Positions 46,560 to 59,337 of a stretch of DNA of 64,000 bases are shown one piece after another (positions within the stretch are counted from its first letter, which is position 1; every line of letters begins with the position of its first letter). The notes under the pieces were generated by a model. It made no database searches. It was not told the DNA's origin and saw nothing but the letters and a program-made list of their open reading frames with translations. The translations under genes were made by a program, and so were the position numbers. Origin of the DNA: Ignelater luminosus (Eukaryota; Arthropoda; Insecta; Coleoptera; Elateridae); contig VTPC01001827.1 of NCBI GenBank assembly GCA_011009095.1, forward strand, positions 1 through 64,000. Direction: 5' to 3'.

Positions 46560-48110
46560 TTACATGGCGGGGGATCCCCCGAACTCAAAATCAAACACGA
46601 GGAGTCCTCTTTGGGCTTTAAACTAAGTACAGGTGGGAGGCTCTTTGATTCTAAATCAGTCACGGAGGTTCCCATCAGGCTCTAAACTGGACACGGCAAA
46701 TCCTCCTCGGAGTTCTAACCAGACATGAGGGTTCCCTCAGTTTTTCTCCCGATAATTTTCAGTAAAGAATGAATTCCCACCGCTAAACCACTTTTAAATA
46801 AGCCGGACTGACCGGGCAACACTGCGCCCTTCGCGTTTCATCTTATTGTACATCGCCAGCCTTTGGGTCTCCCTAGATCATGCTTTTCGTTCCCCAAAAT
46901 GCTACACACTTTCCGCTCTATATAAACGTGGAAGGGTGCTGCAGCTCGATCTGTATTTGTTCTTAGCTCTCCGGAGAAGATTAGTTAAGGACGAATCCCG
47001 GCCATGGGCCACCACTTGTGGCCTGTGAGAGGGGCAATACAATTTGTATTTACTCTTTTTAATGGAGGTCAAAGCCCGACTTAAGCCGCCAAAGGTGCCT
47101 CTTTGCATGCTCGTATTTAGTTCACTTAAAATGGTTATGCAATGGAAAGCATAGCCTAACATGTTTTCAGCAAAAGTGATTCTGTAGAGTGGTAGCCGCA
47201 GATTGATGGGGGGCAATGTCCGTTCTTCGCCTACCGCAGGTGTTTTGTGAAAGGGCTCGATCCGACCCGCATTTGTGTTTAGTCTTCTTAATGGAAGGCA
47301 AACCCCACTTGAGCCACCGAAGCCCTTGCGTGTTCGTAATTAATTCTCTTAATGTATGCAATGGTAAGCGTCTTTAACAAAAGCGACCCCATAAGGTAAT
47401 CGTGGCACATGTTCTTACCTCAACAGGGTTAAAAAGAGAGCAGTGCTCCCATTCCGTATCAGACAAGCGCGGGAAAACGCGAATTCATTCATCATATTCT
47501 CCGAAGAAGAGTCATGAGGGGCGAAGCCCGACAATGAATTATGGTGTAACGTTCAGCTATGTCAAAACCGATGGTAGCGTGTTGGAGAGTGCTATCCGAG
47601 CTTGGGTCACCATACGGAAGGACCGAATGGAGCCCGACTTGTTTTGAACCAAACTGACTTCCAGTAATGGTTGCCGTAAGCAAGTAGGTCTGTTTCTATT
47701 TTAAAAAAGTTAAGCAGAGAGGAGCGCTCTCATTTCACATGAGACAAACATGGGGAAGCACAGTCCCATCCGTATTCGTTTCCGAAAGTTAATGGAGGGC
47801 GAAGTTCAAACTTGTGAGAGGATTCAACCCGATCCGTATTCGTTTTATCCCTCCGAAGAACATTAATGAAAGGCGAAGCCCGAGCATGAGCTACCGCACT
47901 CGTTTTTAGCTCTGCGAAAAAAAAAGTGAATGGACCTTTGGCAATTGGCCTTTGCAGGGCTCAACCCGACTCGCGTTTGTCTGACTTAAATAAATGGAGT
48001 AGCTCGATGCGAGTTCCTTAAAACGGTTTTGAATAAAACTGAATTGGTAGCAGTTTAAAAAGATTTAAAAAAAGAAGCGCTTTAGCGCGATGCGGTTCGG
48101 TCATAGGCCG
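46560..48110. repeat. Degenerate GC-richer tandem repeat region
   Basis: Imperfect copies of CCGTATTCGTT...CTCCGAAGAA-ATTAATGGAGGGCGAAGCCCGA occur near 46950, 47040, 47270, 47495, 47770 and 47840, with irregular spacing of about 65-330 bp. Minus- and plus-strand frames here reflect this repeat. The AAGAAG-TTAA plus GGCGAAGC theme resembles the arrays at 29-33 kb and 61-63 kb, which suggests one old repeat family. Confidence 0.55.
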
Positions 48111-48145
48111 GCGTGCCGGCACATGGAGTATTTAGCGATTTCAAT

Positions 48146-49166
48146 AGTAGGGACGATCTTTCTTACTTTGATCAACTTTCGACTTCATTGAATTTTTCTC
48201 ATTTCTCATTAAGTTTTCTCAATCTATTGTAGTATATGGTTCCCTATTCCACCGGTAAAGGTTTGTTGTTCTATATAAATTTCATATTAAAAACAACCAT
48301 GAGCTACGTCCTCCACTAATTATTTTGAAAGGACTAAATACGAACATGCGTCGGATTATGCCACTCAACGGGCCATTTCCGGTGGCCCAAAATCGAGTTT
48401 TGTGCTCTATTAACCTTGTTCAAACAGCTAAAAACGAATGTCCAATACCCGTGCTTCCTCGAACAGTCGTCTCACTGGCTTAACGTCTGATCATGCTTTA
48501 AATTCGAATGGATCCTTGATATGGGAGGTCTTGATGTCCTTCTTACTTCGTACACGATCTTGATTCGCGCTTGCTTTACAGTGTCAATGGTGGCGCTTCG
48601 CGTTTATATGAAACATAGTCGGACTTAGCACGTCATTCATCTTGAGTGCTAAAATAAAAATCTCAAGTCGGCCTATCATTGCTCTATCGCTTTTTTCTTT
48701 TCTCAACTTCCTTAGCAAAAAGTGTGCGTTGTACATCACATACGGTTACCCTGCGACTGCCTTTCTATTGTAAGTGATCATTTCTTATATTGCACACGGT
48801 CGTATTACGTGTTTTCTTTACATTACAAACGACTTAATTTTTTAAGGTTATTTCTGCTGCAAGGAAGCAGTAGACAGTATAGACTTAACGTCTGAGTTCC
48901 GATACAGTCGTCTGCGTGGTTGCTTTTGCGTCTGATGGAGGCGGTAAAGCGGTTGGAGACTGGGTACCGGTTCGGCAACCAGATCAGACCAAATGCATCT
49001 TAAAAATACGATCGTCAATTCCACAAGCATAAAGGAAAACAAAAATTAAATAAAAAAAAGAGCCTGAAGTACAAAAAGTCACGAGTGGAGATTTCTGTAG
49101 ATTTTCGGTGAGAATATAGAGAAGTGTCGTGACCACGGTTTTACCATTTTAGTTAGGTTTTAAGGC
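48146..49166. repeat. 1.02-kb interspersed repeat, copy 1
   Basis: Direct repeat of 55026-56043, starting AGTAGGGACGATCTTTCTTA and ending TTTTACCATTTTAGTTAG. High identity is visible throughout (for example GCCACTCAACGGGCCATTTCCGG-type segments near 48360). A partial duplicate of its CGTGGTTGCTTTTGCGTCTA...GACTGGGTACCGGTTCGG part follows at 49166-49225. It lacks TG...CA ends and coding domains, and its class is unknown. Confidence 0.8.
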
Positions 49167-49225
49167 GTGGTTGCTTTTGCGTCTAATGCGACTGGGTACC
49201 GGTTCGGGAACCAGATCAGACATCT

Positions 49226-52200
49226 TTCTGACAAATTTTGTTTTCACTAGTGAATTCGTCTTGAAAAGTAAAGCTAAGAATGTGCAAACTAGATTTGTTT
49301 GTGGCTGCATAGAGATGCCCATTTGAGACACCCTGTACATAAAAAGCGGTTTAAACTGAGTTTAACAGGTGATCTTTAATGAGAAATCGGAAAGAATTCA
49401 GAAATTCGTAAAATAATTGAAACGATCAGGCTGGCCGCCCCATGTATAGTCATGGTTGTCGTCGCGCTATAGAGCCAGATATTATTAAATTTGTAACAAT
49501 TTATATTTGTATCCAAAAAGAAAAGAAATGAACCAACTGACATTAGGATATCTCGTTGCAGACAGATTTTAAAATAATAAAAAACCAATTAGCTTGCTAA
49601 TTATAGGCGATTGCATTAAAAAGCTGATTTCATTCATGTCTGGCATTTATGAACAGTAAACACAGATAAAACGCACAACAATATTTTATTTATACAAAAT
49701 ACATAAGCATTCATAAAACAGTGAAAAGATTGCACAATACTATTATTACGTTGAGTATGTATATACTAGAGGGAGATAACATACATACAGAAACGTGCTG
49801 GGTCCAAAAGGAAAGTTCAAACACTACAACAAAACGGGCATATGGATTTCAACAGCACGATAGGTATTTTGTGCTTTATAAATCTCGATTTCACTTCTAT
49901 TCATACATAATATAATAAGAATGTGATCGTTATTATTGGGTGGTTCAAGTTGTTGCAAGCGAAAATCAATTTATAGCGATCCGTATATGGACGGCGCCAA
50001 AAAATATTATAATAGTCGGGTTACTTTACAAAGGAAGAGATTTGGAAATTTCTTTAAAAAAAATGAGCATCAGACAAAATCAAAAAGCAAGCGTGCATGT
50101 GTAAAGTACATATTTATAACGAAAGACCTTGAAGTCAAGTCACTTAATCTATAATTAGCGTGTACAACTCGCATCCTAGTTCCATGTTAAATATTCCGTT
50201 TTATTAGACAAAGAACTTGAATGAAGTCGGCTGTGCACTTTGTAAATTAAAATGCTTTTAAAACAACAACAGGAACAACAATATTCCATCATGAAATTGA
50301 GAATGTCGTTTTTTAAAAGTGAAGGTCTCGAATACCAAAAAGAAAGAAGAAAAAAAATGAACAAGAATTCCCATTGCTTCCAAAATGCAATTAAGTTCAG
50401 AACAAATGAACCACCACCATAACAACCACGATTCTATTTACCGAATAGTACAAATAATAATAATAATCATCATCATATCCGTCATCTAAAAACATTGTGT
50501 ACGTACACAATCAATGCAGCCAATCAACTTTCTCTGGCCTTGAAACGGGATTGCATAAGGTGTTATCGGCACAAAGAGCTGCAACTTTGCCATTGAAGTT
50601 ATTTATAGACCGGCAATCCGTGTGGATCACTGTGCCAATAATGATACACACACAACATAAAATTATACTTTTATTATTATCATCATCATCATCGCCATCT
50701 CATTCTTTTATTTCAACTTTGATTCGAAAGATTTATGCGTGCCTATAAGTAAACGCCGTTGGAAATGCTCCAGCAGAGCTTGACAAGACCAAAAATTCCT
50801 CATTTTCTCAAGGGCAGTAGTAAAATTATTGCAAATTTCATTATTGTAAAAAATGCATAAATACACAAACACACACAGATATTGCATTTCAAAGAAACCA
50901 TTATTTCTCACCGCAAAATAAATAATAATATGAGATAAAAAAAAGATTTTAACCTTGCTCTAAATCACACGTTCATTCTAGACTTGCACAAAGGTACACA
51001 AAGAAAAGAGGAAACAAGAGGAAAAAAACAAACACGCAAATAAAATCAGGTCGTCCGCTACCCTCTATAAAGCCTTTTATTACACTCAATTTTTCCTCTT
51101 AAAAGCCTTTTTTTTTTTCATTGAAATGATAAAAACACTAATTTCCGTTATTATGTTCTTCATTTGTTCCACATCAGAATTTAATTAATCGAATTTATGG
51201 TATCAGGGATGCCGTTAATTTTATTACTGTAACCGCGGGGTGATACAAAGAGATAGAAAAGTAAGGTTAAATCAGAGATATTAATTTTCTATAAAACAAA
51301 AGAAAAGAGTAGGTAAAATAAACTTGTTTTGTTATGTCTGGTTGCCTTTTGTGTTTGTATGAACTTTGATATTTTGTTTATTACCTACTGTCTTTTCTTA
51401 AACGAAAACAAAAGCAAGAAAATGTTTTGAATCCTTCTAAGAAATCCATCATTTTTCCAATCAATTCGTTTTGGGACAGCAACCGCTGAAGTAATAAATA
51501 AATACAATTAGTAGCATGAACTAAATAAAAGAATCATTAAAAAAAGGAAATGAGTAATTTCAATTAAAAAAAAGGTACAAATGTAATCAATCAAATAACT
51601 GTAAAATCAAAAGTGAACAATCTAGTCATCTGAAACATTCGGAACTCTAAATTAGTTAAAACACCAAGTTTCCCCTATAGATTCCAGAGAGAGAAAAGGA
51701 GAGGCTTCAAATTTTGACAAGAATTGAATATCGATCCCTCATTTTGTCTAGGGCTGCGCTTCTACAAGTTCTTTGGTCCTTCGAGCTGGACTTTGATATT
51801 GAAAATTGTTATTACGGCAAGTTAAGTTGTTAATTCGGCTTGATCTGGAAATTATTAGCATCTCGTTGAAATCTGTATATGTTGGTCAGTCAGCATTTGC
51901 TATTTTTAAGTTTCCCACTTTTTGTAAAGCTGTGTCCTTACACAACTATCAGCAAAAAAAAAACAATTCAGAAACATCTAGAAATTGCAATACCAAGACT
52001 TGATCAATAAAGTGCTCTTTGACTTGCGTCTTTTCTTCATGCGTAAGTCATTAACACTTAAGAGAATCAAAAGAATGTTCTGAACGAAACGTGATATTTT
52101 CGAATCATTGTAATAAAATCTTTTGGGCCTAATGAAATAAAGAAATTATAAAGCAGAAGATGTCAAACACTTTGGTAATGACCAAACCAAGCCTTCAAAA

Positions 52201-52545
52201 CTCTTGGTTCACTATCATCTTCCAACAAACAAAGCTACTTACTCTACGATTGATAACTGCCGTGTGTTTGGACTATTACGAACAGTATTTTGAAATGTTA
52301 GAAAAAAAAATCAAGATCCCAAAATCATTTTGCGTAATTATGACCTTTCAGAGATGGCATGCAATTATCAAGTTACTACGTAGAATTTCAATTCAAACAC
52401 GGTATTTAGTTTTGATCTTAATCCTTCGACTGATATTTAGATCGTTCAAACAAGAAGCTTGCGCGTTCTAAAATGTTGATTCGATTAAATCTGACCACCA
52501 AGAAGGGCATTGTGCGATTAGTTACCTATAACTAATTACTGGCCA
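49226..52545. other. AT-rich stretch without recognised gene
   Basis: No protein domain, RNA gene or clear repeat was seen on either strand. It is probably ftz-f1 intron if the upstream exon lies beyond the window. A small ATT/ATC-rich run occurs near 50670-50700. Confidence 0.4.
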
Positions 52546-53870
52546 AGAAAGATGCAACTGGGAAGTGGTTGCAAAAGAAAAAGAAGTTAGGAAACTCTGC
52601 AAACGTGACAAGCAATGGTGGATAGACTGAAGCAGAAAAAGCTGCAATTGTACGTAAGCTCTCAGAGAAACGTGTACATATGAGAATTCCAGTCAAGAAG
52701 ATTTTAAGTACCTCTTCATAATAACATCTAATTCTCCAGGGACCGATTTTGAACATGGTCCTCAGGTCGCGAGAATTCCGAGAAAAATCCATAAGAAAGG
52801 TGACTTAAGTCTGTGTGACAACTGGCGGGATATCATGCTACTTTGTGTTCCCGTGAAGATGCCCTGCTCAGTCGCATTGACTCTACGCTGGGAGAGAATC
52901 CAAAAGGCTTTCGACACCTTAAAACACGACAACATATAACTGGCGATGGAAAGGAAAGGGATACCAAGCAAACTGATAAACTTTTATGTGTCCTGTCCTG
53001 CACACCGACAGTTTGTCAGAGTCTATCTCATACCATCATAGTGGGGTTAGGCAAGGGTTTATCCTCTCTCCATTGTTGTTCCTGATGGTGCTAGTTGAAG
53101 TTCTTACGGTTACTCTACAGGACAAGAAAATGGAAATTCAATGGCCATTACGGTCAAACAAGCACTTGGAAGGACCTTGATTTTGCTGACGATCTTGTCC
53201 ATCAGGAAAAACTTGATAGGCTGGATGCTAATGCCAAAACAGTGGGCTTAAAAATCAACGTCATCAAAACAAAAAATATGACAATCGGGACTAACACAGC
53301 AACTGAGACTGTCGATAGTCTCACGTATCTTGGCAACCAAATAAATAACACCAGATAGTGGCGCGAGAGAGGACGTGGAACTTCGCATCGGAAAGGCGCA
53401 ACTCAACAACATCTGGAGCTCGAACCACCTCAGCTTGAAAACGAAGTTGCATGCGTTTAACTCATGCGTTAAATCGGTGCTTCTATACGGTTGCGAGACA
53501 AAACTGTTACAAGAAAGCTGCAAGTATTTGTAAACTGGTGCTTGAAAAGAATCTGCAAGATATATTGGCCAAATGATCTGCACCAAAAGTGTCAGCAAGA
53601 ACCGATCGACATTCAAGTCCGTCGAAGAAAATGGGGCCGAGTCGGTCACACTCTCCGTCGAGGAGCCAACAGAATACCCAGATAGCTCTCGAATGGAATC
53701 CACGAGGTTCGAGGCGCCGCGGTGCACCCATAAGGACATGGAGGAGGAGTCTTAAGAACGAGATCAAAAGATTAAAGCTACACCTGGAGGAGGGTCAAAA
53801 CAATGGCTGAAGATAGAAGACTCTGGAAAGAAATTATTGTCTCCTTATCTGATTTGTAATATCACGAAGA
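52546..53870 (+). mobile_element. RTE-like LINE reverse transcriptase remnant
   Basis: Broken plus-strand frames follow the order of an RTE-clade polymerase. First comes KKGDLSLCDNWRDIMLL (about 52795), then AFDTLKHDN (about 52906) and a QGFILSPLLFLMVL-like segment (about 53050). FADDLV, the catalytic Y/F-x-D-D motif, lies at about 53182, then KTVGLKINVIKTK and SLTYLGNQINNT. After these come LHAFNSCVKSVLLYGCET and a C-terminal part with RRRKWGRVGHTLRRGANRIP and ending TWRRSLKNEIKRL. Several frameshifts and stops make it dead. The upstream endonuclease is not recognised, so it is 5'-truncated as is usual for LINEs. It is opposite in strand to ftz-f1. Confidence 0.85.
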
Positions 53871-54860
53871 AGAATTATTGGCCAAAGGAAAAAAGCGAGC
53901 TAACATGTCAAAAATAATTTAACAATTTGGTAAAACCAAAGTATTACTAAGACATGTTAAATGGTCTCTTTTAACCGGATACTCGCTCCCAATAAAGAGA
54001 TAAAAAATGTCCGCTTATTGGAGACTTTACTGTATACGAGTTAGATAAAAATCTACGGTTTCGCTTCAAAAAGTCTTGGTTCAAATTTTCATTTCACGTC
54101 AAAACCATTTTGATAATGACAGGAAGACAAGTTTAGTGATTACTATCAGTGTCCCAAACTTAGGAAAATAATATGTCTAATTTCATAATTGTCACAAACT
54201 TTCCAGAAACTCAAACAGCGTGATCGAAAAAAAATTAATTACTGCTCCTGCTGATCAATGTTTTATTTTCGTCATTATGAGGGAGGGCGTTTAGGGTCCT
54301 GGGCCTCTTCGGCCGGAACGACGGTGATACTTGGTGGGCGGATGTACGTACGAACAGCATCGTTCTGGTTTCATAATCTTGTGACTCGTAGCGTGCAATC
54401 CTATTCTGTTGCTAGATGTTAAAGTAGCTAGGAGTGACGGCGTCCTACTGGTCTTGATGGGGAGCGGGCCATAGTTGTGGGCGGTCGCAGCCTGTCAACT
54501 AAACTGCTTGTGATGGCACAGATGCGTTGTCGGAGACAAATTGTGGTGCTGGTGATCATGTCCATGATCAAAGCTAGACTTCTGCGAGGCAATGCATGTA
54601 GTAGAAAGGAACTTCAGGGTCGCTGCATAAAGCGAGCACCTAGGAGAGCAGTGGGGAAGCATACACTCCACGTCGATAATTCCCGTCCCTTCCCAGGGCA
54701 AAGTCATGCAATGGTTGGAGGACTTGCTAAACTCGAGGGCTTACGTCTTCGACAAATCGTAGAACGAATCTGGGTCTGCAATAGGCAGGGACAGAGAGAA
54801 GAAGACATATACGGAGGGAACTGCCAAGGTTGAGACTTTACCTCCATCCAAATTATACGA
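53871..54860. other. No recognised gene; GC-richer insert at 54.28-54.84 kb
   Basis: The segment 54280-54840 has higher GC and long open frames on both strands but no recognisable domain. It abuts the 1.02-kb repeat and may be part of the same or another element. The rest is AT-rich. Confidence 0.4.
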
Positions 54861-55025
54861 AAAGAAATGCATCTTAAAAATGCGATCGTCAACTCCACAA
54901 GCATGAAAGAAAATTAAAATAAAATTAAATAAAAAAAATGCCTGAAATACAGAAAATCACGAGTGGAGATTTCTGTAAATTTTCGATGAGAATGTAAAAG
55001 TGTCGTGACCATGATTTTATTATTT
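54861..55025. repeat. Partial 1.02-kb repeat (last ~165 bp)
   Basis: Matches the final 165 bp of the repeat at 48146-49166 (ATGCATCTTAAAAATGCGAT to GACCATGATTTTATTATTTT). It is joined head-to-tail to the complete copy that starts at 55026, so the repeat has existed in tandem. Confidence 0.8.
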
Positions 55026-56043
55026 TAGTAGGGGCGATATTTCTTACTTTGATCAACTTTCGACTTCATTGAATCTTTCTCATTTCTCATTAAGTTTTCT
55101 CAATCTATTGTAGTACTTGATTCCTCATTCCACCGGTGAAGGTTTGTCTTACGTAAATTTCATACTAAAAAAACCATGGGCTACGTCCTCCACTAATCAT
55201 TTAAAAAGAACTAAATACGAACATGCGTCGGATTATGCCACTCAACGGGCCATTTCCGGTGGCCCAAAATCGAGTTTTGTGCTCCATTAACCTTGTTCAA
55301 AGAGCTAAAAACGAATTTCCCATACCTGTGCTTTCTCGAAAAGTCGTCTCACTGGCTTAACGTCTGATCATGCTTTAAATTCGAATGGGTCCTTGATATG
55401 GGAGGTCTTGATGTCCTTCTTACTTCGTACACGATTTTGATTCGCGCTTGCTTTACAGTGTCAATGGTGGCGCTTCGCGTTTATATGAAACATAGTCGGA
55501 CTTAGCACGTCATTCATCTTGAGTGCTAAAATAAAAATCTCAAGTCGGCCTATCATTGCTCTATCGCTTTTCTCTTTTCTCAACTTCCTTAGCAAAAAAT
55601 GTGCGTTGTACATCACATACGGTTACCCTGCGACTGTCTTTCTATTGTAAGTGATCATTTCTTATATTGCACACGGTCGTATTACGCGTTTTCCTTACAC
55701 TGCAAGTGATTTTAATTTTTCTAAGGTTATTTCTGCTGCAAGGAAGCAGTAGACAGTATAAAGTTAACGTCCGAGTTCCGATACAGTCGTCTGCTTGGTT
55801 GCTTTTGCGCCTGATGGAGGCGGTAAAGCGGTGGGAGACTGGGTACCGGTTCGGCAACCAGATCAGACCAAATGCATCTTAAAAATACGATCGTCAATTC
55901 CACAGGCATGAAAGAAAACAAAAATTGAATAAAAACAAAGCTTGAAGTACAGAAAGGCAAGAGTGGAGATTTCTGTAAATTTTCGGTGAGAATATAGAGA
56001 AGTGTCGTGACCACGGTTTTACCATTTTAGTAAATTTTTAAGG
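55026..56043. repeat. 1.02-kb interspersed repeat, copy 2
   Basis: Collinear with 48146-49166 over its whole length with few substitutions and small indels. The shared minus-strand frame (about 60 codons) shows no domain and is not treated as a gene. Confidence 0.85.
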
Positions 56044-59000
56044 CAGTTTCGCAAAAATTAATTTAAGAAGACAAGAAACGTCCTCGTTTCCCTCTTATTC
56101 TACATTTAATCTTCTTAGACAAATCGAACCTCTTCTAACACAGAGATTTGGCGTCGACAAGACCACCAAGTCGTCTGCGATGATCTACATTTGAATTTTG
56201 TCATTCATTCAACTGTGATGTTCTTCTAGGATAGTCTACGATCGGGTTTCTACACTTTATTTACTTAGACTACCTATATTACATAAAAAAACTTCGTGAG
56301 GCTTGCTAGCAAAGAAGATTTCCTCTCAAGTCATTATTACATAAGCATCAGACTACTAGATAAACGTTTCGCTGTTAAAATAAATCTGAACATGTCCATA
56401 GTTTTCGAAATGGTTTCCTTATTTCCATAGTGTTGTTTTGCGTGAGAAAATCACATATACAATTCGTTTTCCCAACTTAATCGCGAGCTTGCCACGTTTG
56501 CGGAGTACTGCAAAAGTTTTAGTTTTAAATTCATAGATATCTAATCCTAAAGAATCTTCTACATGTCGAATGGCATTTAACGTAATTCGTAATTTCGAAC
56601 TAATTAGTAATATGATGGTTATTTAGTGTCGACGAATGTTGAAGAGTAGATTTCCAGCGTTTTCCCAAAATTTCCAGTGTTGTCACTAGAATTTTCAGCG
56701 TTCTTGCTAGAATATTCAGACATCTAATGACGTTATGAAAATCCAGATCTGTAAGTCGCTAAATTCGATTTGCAACTTTACAATTTTGTGAATTCTAGAC
56801 GTGTACGTTTTCTACAGTGTAGCGTCACGGATTATTATCCAAAGATGTTTCTACGTTTCAAATGGCATGACACAATTAGTAATCTCTAACTAATAATAAT
56901 TTGTTGTTTATTTCGTGTCTACGAGTGTTTAGAGTCGATTTCCAGCGTTTTCCCATCATTTTCAGGTTTTCAGAATCTTCATAATGCAACTTGTATGTAA
57001 CTTTACAATTTTGTAAATTCTAGACTTATACTGTTTACTAAAGATACTCTAGCAATACAATATAGTTAGTAAAACATTCTCGAGCTCGAGAAATTATAGC
57101 AAATATTAAAACCTTCCACGCCTTCAAGAGAGCTTTTCATCAAAACGAGTGCCTTATTTCATACAGTAAATTTTATCTTAATCTTCTTGTTTAATAATAG
57201 GTAGCAGCAATTTCTTTAGCAACTCCATTAAAGCGGCGCGTTTACCTGTTGTAACTTTTATAACAGAAATTTCATTAATTTTAAATGCAAATTACCTAGT
57301 ACCAGACTTAAACACAATAGAAATTTTATTTAGCAACAGAAGAAGCTTCCATCATCGAATGCAATAAGCAAGCATTCATTGAATTCATTATAATAACTCT
57401 ACACAGGATGGGCTATAAATTTTTGTCGAATTATGGCTACACGTGTCGCTATGGTTTTAAACAGCCTACTTTAGCAAATGTGAAATAATTAATAATTAAT
57501 AGAATACACCACAGCAACAACACACCATTCCCAAAACCACGGCCGGCCGCGGTGTGATTGTTCTTGTAAAGCCGTGTCCGACGATTTTATAATTAGTAAT
57601 ATGCAAATGATTTCAAATGAAGTATACATAACTAGACATTGTTGTTTGGAGTTAAACAGAAAAAGAATGACATTTAAAAAATGCTTTCGCCCGTGAATGA
57701 ATGCATTTCGTATTAAAACAATTGACGATTTTAGACGCGTGCCAATTACACCTCGATACACATTAAAACCGAAAGGTTCGCTCCTTGTTACTAATGCAAG
57801 ATTAAATGTCACCCGTTCTTGCGGCTATTATTAAAATTACTATTAATGCGAGGATGGAGGTTTCAAATTTTATCGAAGCCCCTTCCTCTCTCGATTGTTT
57901 CTCTAATAAATCACCAGCGCAGTTGATCTTTTTTCTCCCCCTGGGAAAGGTTCGAATTCCAATAAGTTACCGATTCGGACTGTTGTGTGCAAGCTCGCCC
58001 GTTATTTTACAACAATCATCTATGTATACTTTCGCTTACTTTCCTTTAATATCGATGTAAATCGAAATTTGCGAAATAGAAAGTCGTTTTTATGCAACAA
58101 CAGCACTTAGAAATATTGGATAAAAGGTTACGAATATAAACTAAATAGAATGGAAATGTGCTTTTTTTCTGTATGTACTAGATTTTAATATTGTAGAAAA
58201 AAGTCGCCATTTTTATTTGTACACTTCATTGGTTATTTATTGCCCCAACTCAACTAACAAATTCGAGTATGGGTAATAAATATCTAACAAGATTAACGTC
58301 TATGCAAATCAATAAAAGTACTAATACAGTAATGCAGTCACTCGTAACAAACACAAAAAGAAAAGAAAATAAGAACTAATCGGTAAAATATTGTATGACT
58401 CAGTCTTGATGGGTTTATCATTCTCAGCAACAGCAGTCAATTCCAGCTTGGATTCAAATATGAAAAAAACTGAACTTGGTTGAGTTTTTTTTAACAAAGC
58501 TGTTGAGGTAAGTTCCAGAAGATTAATTGCAAATCCTAGGTTTAGATTTCGCAAATAATCACATAAACGCTTCTATTTGAAATACTAAACTGTTAGTAAG
58601 TTGAAAATATGTCAGTTGATGAATCTCATATTACTCCTACATATAGCCCTTTGATTACTGCGACCTAGTGCTGTTAAGATTCTGCCTACATCTCATGAAA
58701 GAGATAAGCGCCCTGGTAGCAATCACAATTAAATTTGATTTTGCAGAGAAATCTTTTTATGCTTCTTTGCTATGGTGGGGCAGTTCTCTTAGATCAGAAA
58801 AAGAAGCTGCTTTGATGAATCAAAAACACCAGGTAGCTTAGAGAGCGAAAGCTGTTCATAAAGCCGGGTCACACTATTAAAGGGTGAAACCAGATTCTGG
58901 ACTTGAAGTTAGTTTACGATAACAACCTCGAACCTAACCATACTTTCCGATTACATAAGAAGGTTAAAGATTCAAACGGACACGGTTCCTCTAAGTCTAG

Positions 59001-59337
59001 TGGTAAGTGAAGTACGATCGTAGAGCATCGATGGTGGACTCCAAGTGAAAGTTGAAGTTTTATCCTCGACTTCAACTTAGTTTAAGATAAGAAGGTCAAA
59101 ATCAAAAGTGGTAAAACTAACGTGAGAGTTATTTCGACAAAGGGCAAAACCCGACAGCCAGTAGCGGTCGAAAAACGAAACTCGCCGTCGCACAGTGGTC
59201 AGGATCCCAAAAACGCTGGCCAAAATATGAAACCGTTGTTAAAATTTCAGAAAAATGTGTATATAGAGGTTATCGAGGTCGCTGATTACGATTCTGAAAA
59301 CAAAATTTTAAATTTCCAAAATGGCGGATCTAATATA
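56044..59337. other. No recognised gene
   Basis: AT-rich DNA. The frames at 57489 (minus) and 57806 (plus) have no recognisable domain. The ftz-f1 DNA-binding-domain residues (the paired C-x2-C zinc modules) were looked for on the minus strand and not seen. Confidence 0.4.

Noticed and set aside
48146-56043. Direct 1.02-kb repeats as the two LTRs of one 7.9-kb retrotransposon
   Set aside because: No gag, protease, integrase or LTR-type reverse transcriptase lies between them, the ends are not TG...CA, and a head-to-tail partial copy abuts the right one. The only polymerase remnant inside is RTE-like.
57940-57975. GGTTCGAATTCC as a tRNA T-loop
   Set aside because: No matching A-box, anticodon stem or acceptor pairing was found around it.
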